Part shown: piece after piece, positions 52,931-62,017 of the stretch
How the letters are laid out: every line of letters begins with the position of its first letter
Numbering within the stretch: the first letter of the stretch is position 1
Assembly: GCA_964391675.1 (NCBI GenBank)
Contig: CAYMMX010000005.1
Span: 124,001-188,000 of the forward strand
Length of the DNA stretch: 64,000 bases
DNA from: CAYMMX01 sp964391675
GTDB lineage: Bacteria > Cyanobacteriota > Vampirovibrionia > Gastranaerophilales > Gastranaerophilaceae
Direction: 5' to 3'
Made by a program: the position numbers and the translations under genes
The notes under the pieces: generated by a model
The model's database searches: none
What the model was told of the DNA's origin: nothing
The model's input: the letters and a program-made list of their open reading frames with translations, nothing else

Positions 52931-53110
52931 TTACGCTTCAACACCTGGATAATTTGTTCTTGCAATATTTGAACTGCTTTCTAAAAATAAAGTTAAACCT
53001 TTTTCAATGATCACTTTAACTTTTTCAACATCCTCCATTAGCCTTGCGTAGCTATCTTGATCAATTTTTTCTAATGCTTCTTTGAAGCTAACTTGATTAA
53101 ACTTAAACAT
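52931..53110 (-). CDS. 59-residue acidic helical protein, unknown function
   Basis: Short gene convergent with the AcsE-like gene (3 bp between the stops). The ATG at 53110 follows a GGAG site eight bases upstream. The product (MFKFNQVSFKEALEKID..., 59 residues) is predicted to be mostly helical with Lys/Glu heptads (EDVEKVKVIIEKGLTLFL) and no signal peptide. It lies at the 3' end of the RelA/SpoT-domain cluster, 146 bp after the 155-residue protein, on the same strand. An antitoxin or small regulator is only a possibility. Confidence 0.55.
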   Translation of the reverse strand: MFKFNQVSFKEALEKIDQDSYARLMEDVEKVKVIIEKGLTLFLESSSNIARTNYPGVEA

Positions 53111-53256
53111 ATTTATACTCCATCTTACATATACCTCACAAATAATAAGTCGGAATATTTTTTTTAATCTTTAGAAAAAATACCTTTTATATTAATTAAT
53201 ATTAAGTGAATTTTTCATAAAATAGCTAAAATTAGTTTATTACAAGTGAAACGACC

Positions 53257-53724
53257 TTAAAATTCAAAATCCGGATCCCTATTAAAAAAGACTTTATCAG
53301 ATGTTTGTTTTAACTTTTTATCGAGATTTGATAAAAAATCAGGGTTTTTAAAAACTTTTTTGATATCCTCTATTGAACCGTTTGCAACAGGGATTAGTCC
53401 GGACCTGTTCGGGTGCGTATACTTAATACTTACGAGAATATTATTCGATTCAACTGCTTCAGCAACCATTAAAAGATCTTTTAAAACAATTCTGGAGCTA
53501 TATGTTGATAATGGTATCTCTATTTTATTTTTAGGTGTAATAGTATTAAGTTTAGATGATAAAACCTGAATAGCGTTTGTTAATGTTTCCGGAATTTTTT
53601 CTGCAGATTTTTCAAATACATCCTTGGAAGATTTTATTAAACGAGAATGTCCATAAAAGGTTGTTTCTTTGTTCGTAGTCTTAAGATTATTATTTGATAT
53701 TATTGTATTTATTTGTTGAATCAT
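53257..53724 (-). CDS. 155-residue protein downstream of the RelA/SpoT-domain gene
   Basis: Starts at the ATG at 53724 (ATGGAG ribosome site), not at an upstream TTG. The product begins with a polar leader (MIQQINTIISNNNLKTTN), then a probably globular part (KIEIPLSTYSSRIVLKDLLMVAEAV, ILVSIKYTHPNRSGLIPV). No domain recognised and no signal peptide. It lies 84 bp downstream of the RelA/SpoT-domain gene on the same strand. It could be its immunity partner, antitoxin or a second effector; this is inference from position alone. Confidence 0.55.
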   Translation of the reverse strand: MIQQINTIISNNNLKTTNKETTFYGHSRLIKSSKDVFEKSAEKIPETLTNAIQVLSSKLNTITPKNKIEIPLSTYSSRIVLKDLLMVAEAVESNNILVSIKYTHPNRSGLIPVANGSIEDIKKVFKNPDFLSNLDKKLKQTSDKVFFNRDPDFEF

Positions 53725-53808
53725 TTTTTCTCCATTTTTATTTTGTTTTATATTATTCAATATTATAAAGTAAAAAGAAATATTAAATTGTTAATAACTT
53801 ATAAAAAA

Positions 53809-55395
53809 TTAACTTTCTAGCATACTTTGAGTTCCGCTTATTAAACCTAATTGAGGTCTGATTTCAAATGGGGATTTTATTTTCCCCGGAGTCAAGTGGC
53901 TTAATCCTAAATATAAAAATTCTAATTTATCAGCACCTAAAATAGGGTTTATTCCTTGTGGTAATTTTGGTTCAGGAATAAGTATACCATCTTCCAGCGC
54001 CTCTGCATAAGCGTAATTATCTTTAATATATTGTTGATATTTTTTATATTGTTCATCGGTTAAGCCCTTAATAGCTTTTTTAACCTTTTCAGTTACCATT
54101 CCAATATAATTATTTCCCTTCGCTATGTCTTTATTTTGTCTTAAATCATAAGGAATATGTTCCCAATCAGCTGTAATATCAATTTCTTTACCTCTTATTT
54201 GGAGTTCAATTATTTTCCCGTTTTTAGGTTTCAGTTTTAAGTGAACAGCTTTATACCCGGATGATTTTGAAGCTTTCTCTACTTCAAGATTTCCGGCTAC
54301 TTTTCTTAAAATATCAATTTGGGAATCTGAGAAATAATATTTATTATTATTTCCATAATTACTTAATTCTAATATTTCGAATTTACCTTGTTTACTGCCA
54401 TCTGATAACCAAGAAACAATTTTATCTATTTTATCTTTTTCAACGGATAATCTTACACCATATTCATCATTTATCATGCTTCGGGCATATTCGCTATCTA
54501 CAGCGATTCTTTTCTTGTGCTCAAGTACATCTTTAATCATCTCTTTTTTTACTCTAGGACTAAAATCAGGGTTTTTATTAATTTCTTTTATTGATTTTTC
54601 TACATCAACTGTCCTTTTTCTGGCAATTTTTTCAAATCTGGAAATTTCACATTTATTGCGGCCTTTAAAATAAGGCTTAAGCTCTTCCGGCAAAGTATCT
54701 TTTATTGAATTGTAAGAATATTCAAAATGTTTTTCTCCATCATTAAATGATTCTTTTGCAAATTTCCTTATACTTTTTGGTTGTTTCATAATTTTTATTG
54801 CGGTAGCTAAATTGGTTTTGAAATATCCCGATTTAAATACTTTAAAACATTCAATGGATAAATCTTTTGAGGAAGTAAAACATTTTTTTATTGAATTAAT
54901 TATGCTAAGCCCTTTTGTTTCTATATTAGCTTGTTTTAATGAAGTTTTAGCCCCAATTGCAGAAAGAGTGAGACTGGTTGTTGCTCCTCCAACATCATAA
55001 AATGCTTTTTCGATGTCATCTCCATTCTTTGCCGTTATTATGGAACTTATAGCTTTTCCTGCTTGTAAAGCACCCATTCCTAAACCTGCAACTACGAATA
55101 ACGGAGCAGCTGCACCCCCTGTTGCAGCGATAACAGCCATACTTGCTATAGTCATGCCTGCACCGATAAGTAAATTTTTAGGACTTGAAAGTAAATTAGT
55201 GATTGGTGATGCTACACCTTTTCCAAGGTTTTTTGCAGCTTGTGAAAAGTCAAATTTACCATTGTTTGCTTTGTCTTCTTTATTTATTTTTATATTATTG
55301 GTTGAAAAGGAAATTTTCGCATTAGAATTGGCTCTATTAAGAGAATTTGTATAGTAAATATTACTATTGTAATTTTTATTAAGACCTATAGACAA
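53809..55395 (-). CDS. RelA/SpoT-domain protein with glycine-rich hydrophobic region, possible toxin
   Basis: A 528-residue protein. Residues 1-60 are a polar Asn-rich leader; residues 75-120 are glycine/alanine-rich and hydrophobic (LLIGAGMTIASMAVIAATGG, LFVVAGLGMGALQAGKAI), like a membrane-inserting hairpin. Residues about 245-420 carry a nucleotide pyrophosphokinase pattern: basic motif RTVDVEKSIKEI, NDEYGVRL (D310, G313, R315), SSGYKAVHLKL (Y381, H385) and IIELQIRG (E397, Q399, R401), then ADWEHI. There is no HD hydrolase, TGS or ACT domain. Unlike housekeeping RelA, it looks like a small-alarmone-synthetase or toxSAS-like enzyme coupled to a delivery or membrane module. TTG start at 55395. 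Confidence 0.7.
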   Translation of the reverse strand: MSIGLNKNYNSNIYYTNSLNRANSNAKISFSTNNIKINKEDKANNGKFDFSQAAKNLGKGVASPITNLLSSPKNLLIGAGMTIASMAVIAATGGAAAPLFVVAGLGMGALQAGKAISSIITAKNGDDIEKAFYDVGGATTSLTLSAIGAKTSLKQANIETKGLSIINSIKKCFTSSKDLSIECFKVFKSGYFKTNLATAIKIMKQPKSIRKFAKESFNDGEKHFEYSYNSIKDTLPEELKPYFKGRNKCEISRFEKIARKRTVDVEKSIKEINKNPDFSPRVKKEMIKDVLEHKKRIAVDSEYARSMINDEYGVRLSVEKDKIDKIVSWLSDGSKQGKFEILELSNYGNNNKYYFSDSQIDILRKVAGNLEVEKASKSSGYKAVHLKLKPKNGKIIELQIRGKEIDITADWEHIPYDLRQNKDIAKGNNYIGMVTEKVKKAIKGLTDEQYKKYQQYIKDNYAYAEALEDGILIPEPKLPQGINPILGADKLEFLYLGLSHLTPGKIKSPFEIRPQLGLISGTQSMLES

Positions 55396-55456
55396 AGACC
55401 AAACCTTTTAAAACCTTTCCACATATTAATAAAGGATTTTTATTTTAAAAAATTGC

Positions 55457-55924
55457 CTAATTATTAATTAAAATTTTTAAAACGACTTTTTTAACATTAA
55501 TTGGTTGATTTACACAAATACAGGGCATGTGGACATCACTCGGAAGAAAAATAGCAAATTCTTTTTCTTTAAGGTTTATAAATTTATAGCTATCATTGTT
55601 TTTAGGGGTTAAAAAACACACATCTTTTTCTTCATTGTATTGTTCACAAATATCAAAATCGTCTATTTGTCCTGTTGCAATATTTTCTTCACCTTCCACT
55701 ATAAATTGTATATCAATATATTTCTTATGAGCTTCAAATTTTCCTTCTTTTTCAGGTTTAGTTTTATAATCTTGAATAATTGCAAAGATTTTGCCTTCTG
55801 CCAGTTCATATTTTCCGTTTTCTATATTGGTAAAATTTGTTTCACTAATATAGTTAAGACCAAATTGCAGTTCTTTTGTCAAATAATTATAATAATTTAT
55901 ATGTTGTAGGTTGTCTTTTATCAT
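55457..55924 (-). CDS. YhcH/YjgK/YiaL family protein
   Basis: A 155-residue beta-barrel (cupin-like) protein. The conserved YhcH segments are IENGKYELAEGKIFAIIQDYKTK, EAHKKYIDIQFIVEGEENI and EFAIFLPSDVHMPCICVN with the metal-binding His/Glu set. The family is linked to sialic-acid or other sugar catabolism, possibly as an anomerase; exact activity is unclear. It is divergent from the GIY-YIG gene across 22 bp and 61 bp upstream of the RelA/SpoT-domain gene. Confidence 0.85.
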   Translation of the reverse strand: MIKDNLQHINYYNYLTKELQFGLNYISETNFTNIENGKYELAEGKIFAIIQDYKTKPEKEGKFEAHKKYIDIQFIVEGEENIATGQIDDFDICEQYNEEKDVCFLTPKNNDSYKFINLKEKEFAIFLPSDVHMPCICVNQPINVKKVVLKILINN

Positions 55925-55946
55925 AGTTTTATTTTATCATAAAGAA

Positions 55947-56207
55947 ATGGATAAAAAATATTATACATATGTTCTTCTAACAAAGGATAACACTTTATAT
56001 TGCGGCTATACAGATAATGTAGAAAAAAGATTTGAGGCCCATTTATCCGGTAAAGGTGCAAAGTATACAATGGTTCATAAGCCGGAAAAAATCATTTATA
56101 CAGCATGTTTCTCAACTAAATCGGAAGCTATGAAAGAAGAATATAGAATCAAACATCTTTCAAGAGAAGAAAAATTGAATTTTATAAAAAAATTTACAAC
56201 AAAATAA
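55947..56207 (+). CDS. GIY-YIG nuclease domain protein (UPF0213/YhbQ type)
   Basis: An 86-residue single-domain GIY-YIG protein: YTYVLLTKDNTLYCGYTDNVEKRF near the start (the YxY...YxGYT catalytic strand pair) and the basic YRIKHLSREEKL at the end. The downstream Glu of the catalytic set is in AMKEEYRI. The ATG at 55947 is chosen; an open frame further 5' is unlikely. The family's cellular role (possibly DNA repair) is poorly defined. Confidence 0.82.
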   Translation: MDKKYYTYVLLTKDNTLYCGYTDNVEKRFEAHLSGKGAKYTMVHKPEKIIYTACFSTKSEAMKEEYRIKHLSREEKLNFIKKFTTK

Positions 56208-56335
56208 ATAACTTTATACTCTCTATTTATAAACTGTATTTAATATTCTTAACAAAATTATTTATCCTCTTGTAAATATCTTTTCTTTGGTATACGCTTA
56301 GAGTGCACTAGTATTTAAATGTAAGGAATAAAATA

Positions 56336-56527
56336 ATGTCAAGACAATGTGAAATATGCGGAAAAACACCATTAAAAGCAGCTAGTTTAACTTTTTCGCA
56401 CAAGCAAAATGTTAAACGTCAAGCTCCAAATTTGCAGTCAGTAAAAACAAGAATTAACGGAACTGTAAAAACAATTAAAGTATGTACTTCTTGTATAAAA
56501 GCGGGAAAAGTTACTAAAGCTGTTTAA
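56336..56527 (+). CDS. rpmB: 50S ribosomal protein L28
   Basis: A 63-residue L28 of the zinc-ribbon (C+) form: CEICGK near the N-terminus and CTSCIKAGKV near the C-terminus. The middle has FSHKQNVKRQAPNLQSVKTRING. An AAGGA site precedes the ATG at 56336. Stands alone with a terminator just after it, as in many genomes. Confidence 0.95.
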   Translation: MSRQCEICGKTPLKAASLTFSHKQNVKRQAPNLQSVKTRINGTVKTIKVCTSCIKAGKVTKAV

Positions 56528-56542
56528 TTAAAATTTAGATAA

Positions 56543-56580
56543 TAAAGACGGCTGTTTAAAAACTTAAACAGCCGTCTTTA
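56543..56580 (+). terminator. intrinsic terminator of rpmB
   Basis: Seventeen-base-pair perfect stem (56543-56559 with 56564-56580) around a 4-nt loop, 16 bp after the rpmB stop. Only a weak T run follows. Confidence 0.85.
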
Positions 56581-56608
56581 TTGTTAATTTACTAAACTAA
56601 ATAAACAT

Positions 56609-56636
56609 TTTACCTTTTTTATTTTTGTAATATAAT
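56609..56636 (+). promoter_or_regulatory. promoter of dapA
   Basis: TTTACC at 56609-56614 and a perfect TATAAT at 56631-56636, 16-nt spacer. The leader to the AGGAGGG ribosome site (56646-56652) is only a few bases long, so no room exists for a riboswitch. Confidence 0.7.
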
Positions 56637-56658
56637 CAAACACACAGGAGGGTATGTT

Positions 56659-57552
56659 ATGCCAAAAAGATATGATGCGGGTGAAGTTATTACTGCAATG
56701 GTAACACCATTTAATAAGAATAAAGAAGTAGATTATGATAAGGTTGAGGAACTTGCAAAACATCTTGTTAATAATGGTTCTGACGCTATTATTATTGCCG
56801 GAACTACAGGTGAAAGTCCTACTCTTACACATGAAGAAGAATTGGAAATTTTATCTACAGTAAAAAGAGCTGTTGCCAATAAAGCAAAAGTTATATTTGG
56901 TGCAGGTTCAAATTCTACAGATACTGCAATTGAAATGACTAAGCGTGGAGAAAAAGAAGGAGCAGATGCTATACTCTCTGTTGTTCCTTATTATAATAAA
57001 CCTTCTCAGTCAGGTATGATTGCACATTTTTCTGCAATTGCGGAAAGCACATCTTTACCTGTAATTTTGTATAATATTCCCGGCAGAACAGTTGTAAATA
57101 TGACTGTAGATACAATAAAAACTTTAGCCGAAAAGTATTCTAATATAGTTGCTGTTAAACAAAGTTTTGGAGATATGGATGTGGTTTCAGAATTAAAAAA
57201 CGCATGTCCTGAAAATTTTATGATTTATTCGGGTGATGACAGCTTAACTTTGCCAATGCTTTCATTGGGAGCTGAAGGAGTTGTTTCTGTTGCCTCGCAT
57301 ATTTGCGGCAATGAAATAAAATCTATGATTCATAATTTCAAATCAGGACAAATCCATGCTGCAAAAAATATGCATTTAAGACTTTATCCGATATTTAAAA
57401 AAATATTTATGGCTCCGAATCCAGTACCCATAAAAGCGGTTTTAGCTAAAACCGGGCTTATTGAAGAATACGTAAGAAGACCCTTAGTTGAGCTAACAGA
57501 AAGTGAAAAAGCTGAATTATTTAATGTTACTGATAATTTTAGAGGGGATTAG
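56659..57552 (+). CDS. dapA: 4-hydroxy-tetrahydrodipicolinate synthase
   Basis: A 297-residue TIM-barrel lyase condensing aspartate semialdehyde with pyruvate, the first lysine/diaminopimelate branch step. Motifs: GTTGESPTLTHEE (residues about 50-62, the catalytic Thr pair), VILYNIPGRT (catalytic Tyr), and the Schiff-base lysine in NIVAVKQSFGDMD. Near-consensus AGGAGGG lies six bases before the ATG at 56659. Placed between rpmB and the secD-secF genes, without other lysine genes. Confidence 0.95.
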   Translation: MPKRYDAGEVITAMVTPFNKNKEVDYDKVEELAKHLVNNGSDAIIIAGTTGESPTLTHEEELEILSTVKRAVANKAKVIFGAGSNSTDTAIEMTKRGEKEGADAILSVVPYYNKPSQSGMIAHFSAIAESTSLPVILYNIPGRTVVNMTVDTIKTLAEKYSNIVAVKQSFGDMDVVSELKNACPENFMIYSGDDSLTLPMLSLGAEGVVSVASHICGNEIKSMIHNFKSGQIHAAKNMHLRLYPIFKKIFMAPNPVPIKAVLAKTGLIEEYVRRPLVELTESEKAELFNVTDNFRGD

Positions 57553-57692
57553 CCTAATAGGATAAATAGTGTTATTTTCTTTTTTTGATAAAATTAGAAA
57601 GTAATAAGTAAAAATGTCATGTCAAATTTATTTCAGAGATTATTTTCAAATAAATAATTAATAGTAATAACTAGAAGAACAAAGGTAAAAAA

Positions 57693-59000
57693 ATGAAAAA
57701 TAAGAAAATTATGTTTTGGGTAATTTTTTGTATAACAATAGTTTGTGCTGTTATTGTATTTGTTAAGCCTACAAAATTGGGGCTTGACTTAGTAGGGGGA
57801 TCAAGGCTTGTTCTTGAGGCTCAAACTACAAACACAATTGCAAAAATTACACCTGAAATGATGGATAGTTTAAGATTTGCGATTGAAAACAGAGTGAATA
57901 AACTTGGTGTTGCAGAAACTGTTATTCAACAAATAGGCGAAAAAAGATTACTCGTGGAGATTCCAAATATATCTGATTTAACTAAAGCTAAAGAGTTTTT
58001 AGGTGAAACAGCAGAATTAGACTTTAAAAAGGAAGGTGCTCTCCCAAGTGGCGAGCAAGTTTGGATGTCTACAGGATTAAGCGGAAAAGATTTAAGCAAA
58101 GCTATTTTAAGCACTTCTCAAAATGGTCAATGGGTAGTAGACTTACAATTTAACGATAAAGGAACAAAGAAATTTGCTGATTTAACAACAAATATGGTAG
58201 GTAAGCCAATGGCTATTTTCTTTAATGGAACACTTCAATCAGCTCCCGTAATTAGAGAGCCCATTATTGGTGGGAATGCTCAAATTTCTGGTGGTGATAA
58301 TGGTTTTGAATATGAAGAAGCAAAAAAAATGGTTGATTTGTTAAATGCAGGAGCATTACCTGTTCCTGCGAACATCATTGAAGAAAATACAGTAGGACCG
58401 ACTCTTGGTGCTGATAGTATTGAGAAATCAAAGATTGCAGGGATTATAGGTTTAGGATTTGTAATGTTGTTTATGATTGCTTTTTATAAATTACCGGGCT
58501 TAATAGCTAATGTAGCCTTAATTTGTTACGGATTAATATTATTTTCTCTATTCAAGATAATACCGGTAACATTAACTCTGGCTGGTATTGCGGGTTTTAT
58601 TTTAAGTATTGGTATGGCAGTAGATGCTAATATCTTGATATTTGAACGAACAAAAGAAGAATTACGAGCAGGGAGAACTTTGTTTACTGCAATTAATGCA
58701 GGTTTTGACAGAGCATTTACAAGTATTTTTGACTCAAACATGTCGACTATTATTACCTGCGTAATTCTTTATATGCTTGGAACTAGTGTTGTCAAAGGTT
58801 TTGCACTAACTCTTGCATTAGGGGTAATGGTATCGATGTTCAGTGCAATTACTATAACCAAAAATATAATGCACCTTGTCTTTGGGACAGGAGAGTTAAA
58901 ATATCCTCAATTATTCGGATTGAAAAAAGATGAAATAGGAAAAGCTTTTGAAGTTAAAGAAACAAAGCGTGAAAAAGCTAAATTTGGAGTATTAGATTAG
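57693..59000 (+). CDS. secD: protein translocase subunit SecD
   Basis: A 435-residue inner-membrane subunit that uses the proton gradient to pull exported proteins. One N-terminal helix (IMFWVIFCITIVCAVIVFV), then the periplasmic P1 domain with LGLDLVGGSRLVLEAQT, LGVAETVIQQIGEKRLLVEIP, FKKEGALPSGEQVW, then the RND-like membrane domain with AGFILSIGMAVDANILIFER and AFTSIFDSNMSTIITC. The periplasmic domain is short for the family. Adjacent to secF, 59 bp apart. No YajC seen. Confidence 0.93.
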   Translation: MKNKKIMFWVIFCITIVCAVIVFVKPTKLGLDLVGGSRLVLEAQTTNTIAKITPEMMDSLRFAIENRVNKLGVAETVIQQIGEKRLLVEIPNISDLTKAKEFLGETAELDFKKEGALPSGEQVWMSTGLSGKDLSKAILSTSQNGQWVVDLQFNDKGTKKFADLTTNMVGKPMAIFFNGTLQSAPVIREPIIGGNAQISGGDNGFEYEEAKKMVDLLNAGALPVPANIIEENTVGPTLGADSIEKSKIAGIIGLGFVMLFMIAFYKLPGLIANVALICYGLILFSLFKIIPVTLTLAGIAGFILSIGMAVDANILIFERTKEELRAGRTLFTAINAGFDRAFTSIFDSNMSTIITCVILYMLGTSVVKGFALTLALGVMVSMFSAITITKNIMHLVFGTGELKYPQLFGLKKDEIGKAFEVKETKREKAKFGVLD

Positions 59001-59059
59001 TATAAAACTTTTTGTCATTTGCAAAAAATAAATATGCAAAAGTCACATAAGGAGAAAAA

Positions 59060-60040
59060 ATGGCAAGTACAGAAGCAACAGAAAACAAACACTTAATAGA
59101 TATAGTAAAATACAGATTTTGGTGGTTTTTGCTATCGGCAATATTGATTATACCCGGTATAATTGCAATGATATATTCGTGTATAATATATCCAAATCAT
59201 GCGCCTTTAAAAGTAGGGATTGATTATACTGGTGGAACAATTTTACAATATTCTATTGACAAACCTGTTCCAAATAAAGAAGTAACAGAAATTAGGCAAA
59301 GATTGGAAAAGTCAGGAATTGAAAATCCCTTTATACAGATAATAAATGTAAATCCCTCAAGTAGTAAATCAAAGAATATTAAATCAATAATATCTGTAAG
59401 AACAAAATTTATTAATGAAGATGATTCAAAAAGCTTAAGTAATATTTCAAACACTATAAAATCAAAATATCATGATTCACAACTTATTCAGGTGAGCTCA
59501 ATAGGACCTACTTTGGGAGCAGAACTATTAAAAAATTCTATTTTCGCTTTGTTGCTTGCTTCTTTAGGTATCGTTATTTATCTGACTGTTAGATTTCAAC
59601 TTGACTTTGCAATAGCGGCAATTCTTGCACTTGCACATGACGCCTTATTTATTATCGGTTGTTTTTCTATTTTAGGTTTGTTATTTAATGTACAAATAGA
59701 TGGCTTGTTTGTTACAGCTATTCTTACAGTAATTGGTTTTTCCGTTCATGATACGATAGTTGTGTATGACAGAATCAGGGAAAATTTAAGATATTATTCT
59801 AAAAAAATGGCCTTTGGTGAAATTGTAAATGTTAGTGTAAATCAAACATTAGTAAGAAGTATAAATACTTCATTAACAACTTTAATAACTTTAGGTGCAT
59901 TGTATTTCTTTGGTGGAGTTACAACAAAAGATTTTGTTTTAGCTATGATTTTAGGTATTGCAATCGGAACTTACTCAAGTATATTTTTCGCTAGTATGGT
60001 TATTGATGTTTGGCGTGAGTATAAATCAAAAAATAATTAA
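59060..60040 (+). CDS. secF: protein translocase subunit SecF
   Basis: A 326-residue partner of SecD: YRFWWFLLSAILIIPGIIAM helix, then IDYTGGTILQYSID, SSIGPTLGAELLKNSIFALLLA, AAILALAHDALFIIGCFSIL, VIGFSVHDTIVVYDRIREN and RSINTSLTTLITLGALYFFGG. A GGAGAAAA site precedes the ATG at 59060. It lies 5 bp before the MFS gene. Confidence 0.94.
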   Translation: MASTEATENKHLIDIVKYRFWWFLLSAILIIPGIIAMIYSCIIYPNHAPLKVGIDYTGGTILQYSIDKPVPNKEVTEIRQRLEKSGIENPFIQIINVNPSSSKSKNIKSIISVRTKFINEDDSKSLSNISNTIKSKYHDSQLIQVSSIGPTLGAELLKNSIFALLLASLGIVIYLTVRFQLDFAIAAILALAHDALFIIGCFSILGLLFNVQIDGLFVTAILTVIGFSVHDTIVVYDRIRENLRYYSKKMAFGEIVNVSVNQTLVRSINTSLTTLITLGALYFFGGVTTKDFVLAMILGIAIGTYSSIFFASMVIDVWREYKSKNN

Positions 60041-60045
60041 AATAT

Positions 60046-61389
60046 ATGGAATTAGAAAATAAACAATCAATATTTGAAAAAGCGCGCGGATATGGAGCAT
60101 TGTTTGCCAACCGTGATTTCTGTATGCTTTGGCTAGCTCAAATATTTTCTCAATTTGCAGATAGAATTATTTTTGTAGTCTTTGTTACAATAATAGCTAT
60201 TAATTTTGACCCGCATGGTAAATCTACAAGTTTACAAAGTTGGCTTTATATTGCATTTACAATTCCTGCAATTCTTTTAACTGCCATAGCCGGTGTATAT
60301 ATAGATAAATGGAACAAAAAAGCCGTTATGATAATTACAAATATATTGAGGGCTTTTATAATTTTATTATTGCCACTGTTCGATAAAACATTAATTGCCT
60401 TATATACTTTAGCGTTTTTAATGTCTTCTGTTACTCAATTTTTTGTTCCGGCAGAAGCTGCTATAATCCCATCTATAGCTAATAAATACCAACTTTTAAC
60501 AGCTAATTCTCTTTTTACAACCACAATGATGGCTTCTTTAATTTTTGGTTTTGCTCTGGGTGATCCTATGATAAATATTTTTGGTATAAGTTATGTTCAC
60601 TATGGAATTGCTATATTTTTTCTTGCAGCTGCATTTTTTCTTATTTTTGTTAAATATAAGCCTATAATAAAAACATATGAAGAAAAGTCGGCAAGTTTTT
60701 GGACAAATATGAAAGAGGGTTTATTATATATAAAAGATGCACCTGTCATCAGATCAGCAATGCTAAAGTTAGCAGGCTTATTTTCTATAATTGTAATGCT
60801 ATCAATTATGTCGATTGGAATGAGTCAAAGATATTTATACCCAACAAATCCAACTATAGGTGCACAAAAATTTGCTTATATTGTTGTGTTCTGTGGGGTG
60901 GGTATGGTTATAGGTGCTTTTATTATTGGGCATTTCTGTAGAAAAATAGAAAAACACCTTCTAGTATATTCTGGAATTTTTACATGCGGATTTGCACTTT
61001 TTATGTTTTCAATGCTGCCTATAATTCCACAAATTAGTGTTTTTCATTTTAGTGCAAAATCTGTTTTTATATTTTATCTTGAGCAATTTGATTTGACTTA
61101 TCCTATGTTATATAGTTACATATCAGCAGCGTTAATAGGAGTATCTACGGCTTTTATAGCAATTCCTACCCAGACTATTTTACATTCAGAAATTGATTCA
61201 AAAGTAAGAGGTAAAGTTTTCGGAATTCTGTTTACACTTTTAAGTACTGCATCTGCACTTCCGGTTCTTGTTGCTGCTTGGGGCGCTGAGATAATAGGTG
61301 TTGCAAAAATGATTTTGTTAATCGCAGTACCTGTTTTGTTTTTTGGTTTGTACAAATTAATTACATATAAAAATAAATTTAAAGCTTAA
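60046..61389 (+). CDS. major facilitator superfamily exporter
   Basis: A 447-residue protein with 12 hydrophobic helices, of the enterobactin-exporter/multidrug MFS_3 group (NRDFCMLWLAQIFSQFADRI, YIDKWNKKAVMIITNILRAF as the loop 2-3 motif, and AALIGVSTAFIAIPTQTIL). Probably exports a small amphipathic compound; substrate unknown. Likely cotranscribed with secDF given the 5-bp gap. The last codons overlap the convergent gene at 61379. Confidence 0.87.
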   Translation: MELENKQSIFEKARGYGALFANRDFCMLWLAQIFSQFADRIIFVVFVTIIAINFDPHGKSTSLQSWLYIAFTIPAILLTAIAGVYIDKWNKKAVMIITNILRAFIILLLPLFDKTLIALYTLAFLMSSVTQFFVPAEAAIIPSIANKYQLLTANSLFTTTMMASLIFGFALGDPMINIFGISYVHYGIAIFFLAAAFFLIFVKYKPIIKTYEEKSASFWTNMKEGLLYIKDAPVIRSAMLKLAGLFSIIVMLSIMSIGMSQRYLYPTNPTIGAQKFAYIVVFCGVGMVIGAFIIGHFCRKIEKHLLVYSGIFTCGFALFMFSMLPIIPQISVFHFSAKSVFIFYLEQFDLTYPMLYSYISAALIGVSTAFIAIPTQTILHSEIDSKVRGKVFGILFTLLSTASALPVLVAAWGAEIIGVAKMILLIAVPVLFFGLYKLITYKNKFKA

Positions 61390-61861
61390 TATACTCTTCA
61401 AAACATTCCCAGGTTTTTGTTGAATCACTACCGGTTATTTCAGTTACAAGCTTATTTTTTTCATTAAAATCATACTGCTTTTTTCTTAGTGAAAAATTAG
61501 CCTCATTAAATTCAACCTTATAAGGCTTTATACATTTTTTAGGAGTGTTTTGAATTAATTCTAAAAATTTACAAATTTTTGAAACTGCTTTTTTAGTTGA
61601 CATAAAAAATGGTTTGTAATTAATTAAAATATTTCCGGTATTATTTCCTATAGCCGCTCTTATTCTATTTACATTTAAAATACTTACATTTCTTAGATTA
61701 TCACCATTTTTATCTGTTAATAAACTACATTTCGTCTTATTATTTTTTGCTAACGCAATGGAATAATCTACATGGCTATTTGTTACTTTAACATTATTTA
61801 AATCAGTAACAATATTTCTGATTAATGTTTTAATCTGGGTTGTACCATTTATTTTAATCAT
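61379..61861 (-). CDS. protein of unknown function, convergent with the MFS gene
   Basis: A 160-residue protein starting MIKINGTTQIKTLIRN. Basic and Asn/Lys-rich with a polar leader; no signal peptide, no domain recognised. Ribosome site is weak (GGAT). Its 3' end overlaps the MFS gene by 11 bp. The AT-rich 129-bp gap upstream holds its promoter and, on the other strand, that of the peptide-transporter gene. Confidence 0.5.
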   Translation of the reverse strand: MIKINGTTQIKTLIRNIVTDLNNVKVTNSHVDYSIALAKNNKTKCSLLTDKNGDNLRNVSILNVNRIRAAIGNNTGNILINYKPFFMSTKKAVSKICKFLELIQNTPKKCIKPYKVEFNEANFSLRKKQYDFNEKNKLVTEITGSDSTKTWECFEEYIKL

Positions 61862-62017
61862 TTACGCATCCTTAATTTATACTCAAAATCATAATAACGA
61901 AAAAACAATTAAATATCTATCAATGCTAATTAAGTTTGTAATGTTTTTTTAATCTAAGAATTAAAAGTAAACAATAGTACAGTTAAAAAAATGTTTTTTT
62001 ATGTTAAATTTAGTAGC

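Noticed and set aside
53809..55395. Housekeeping RelA/SpoT
   Set aside because: No HD hydrolase, TGS or ACT domains, and the N-terminal half is a polar leader plus glycine-rich hydrophobic segment instead.
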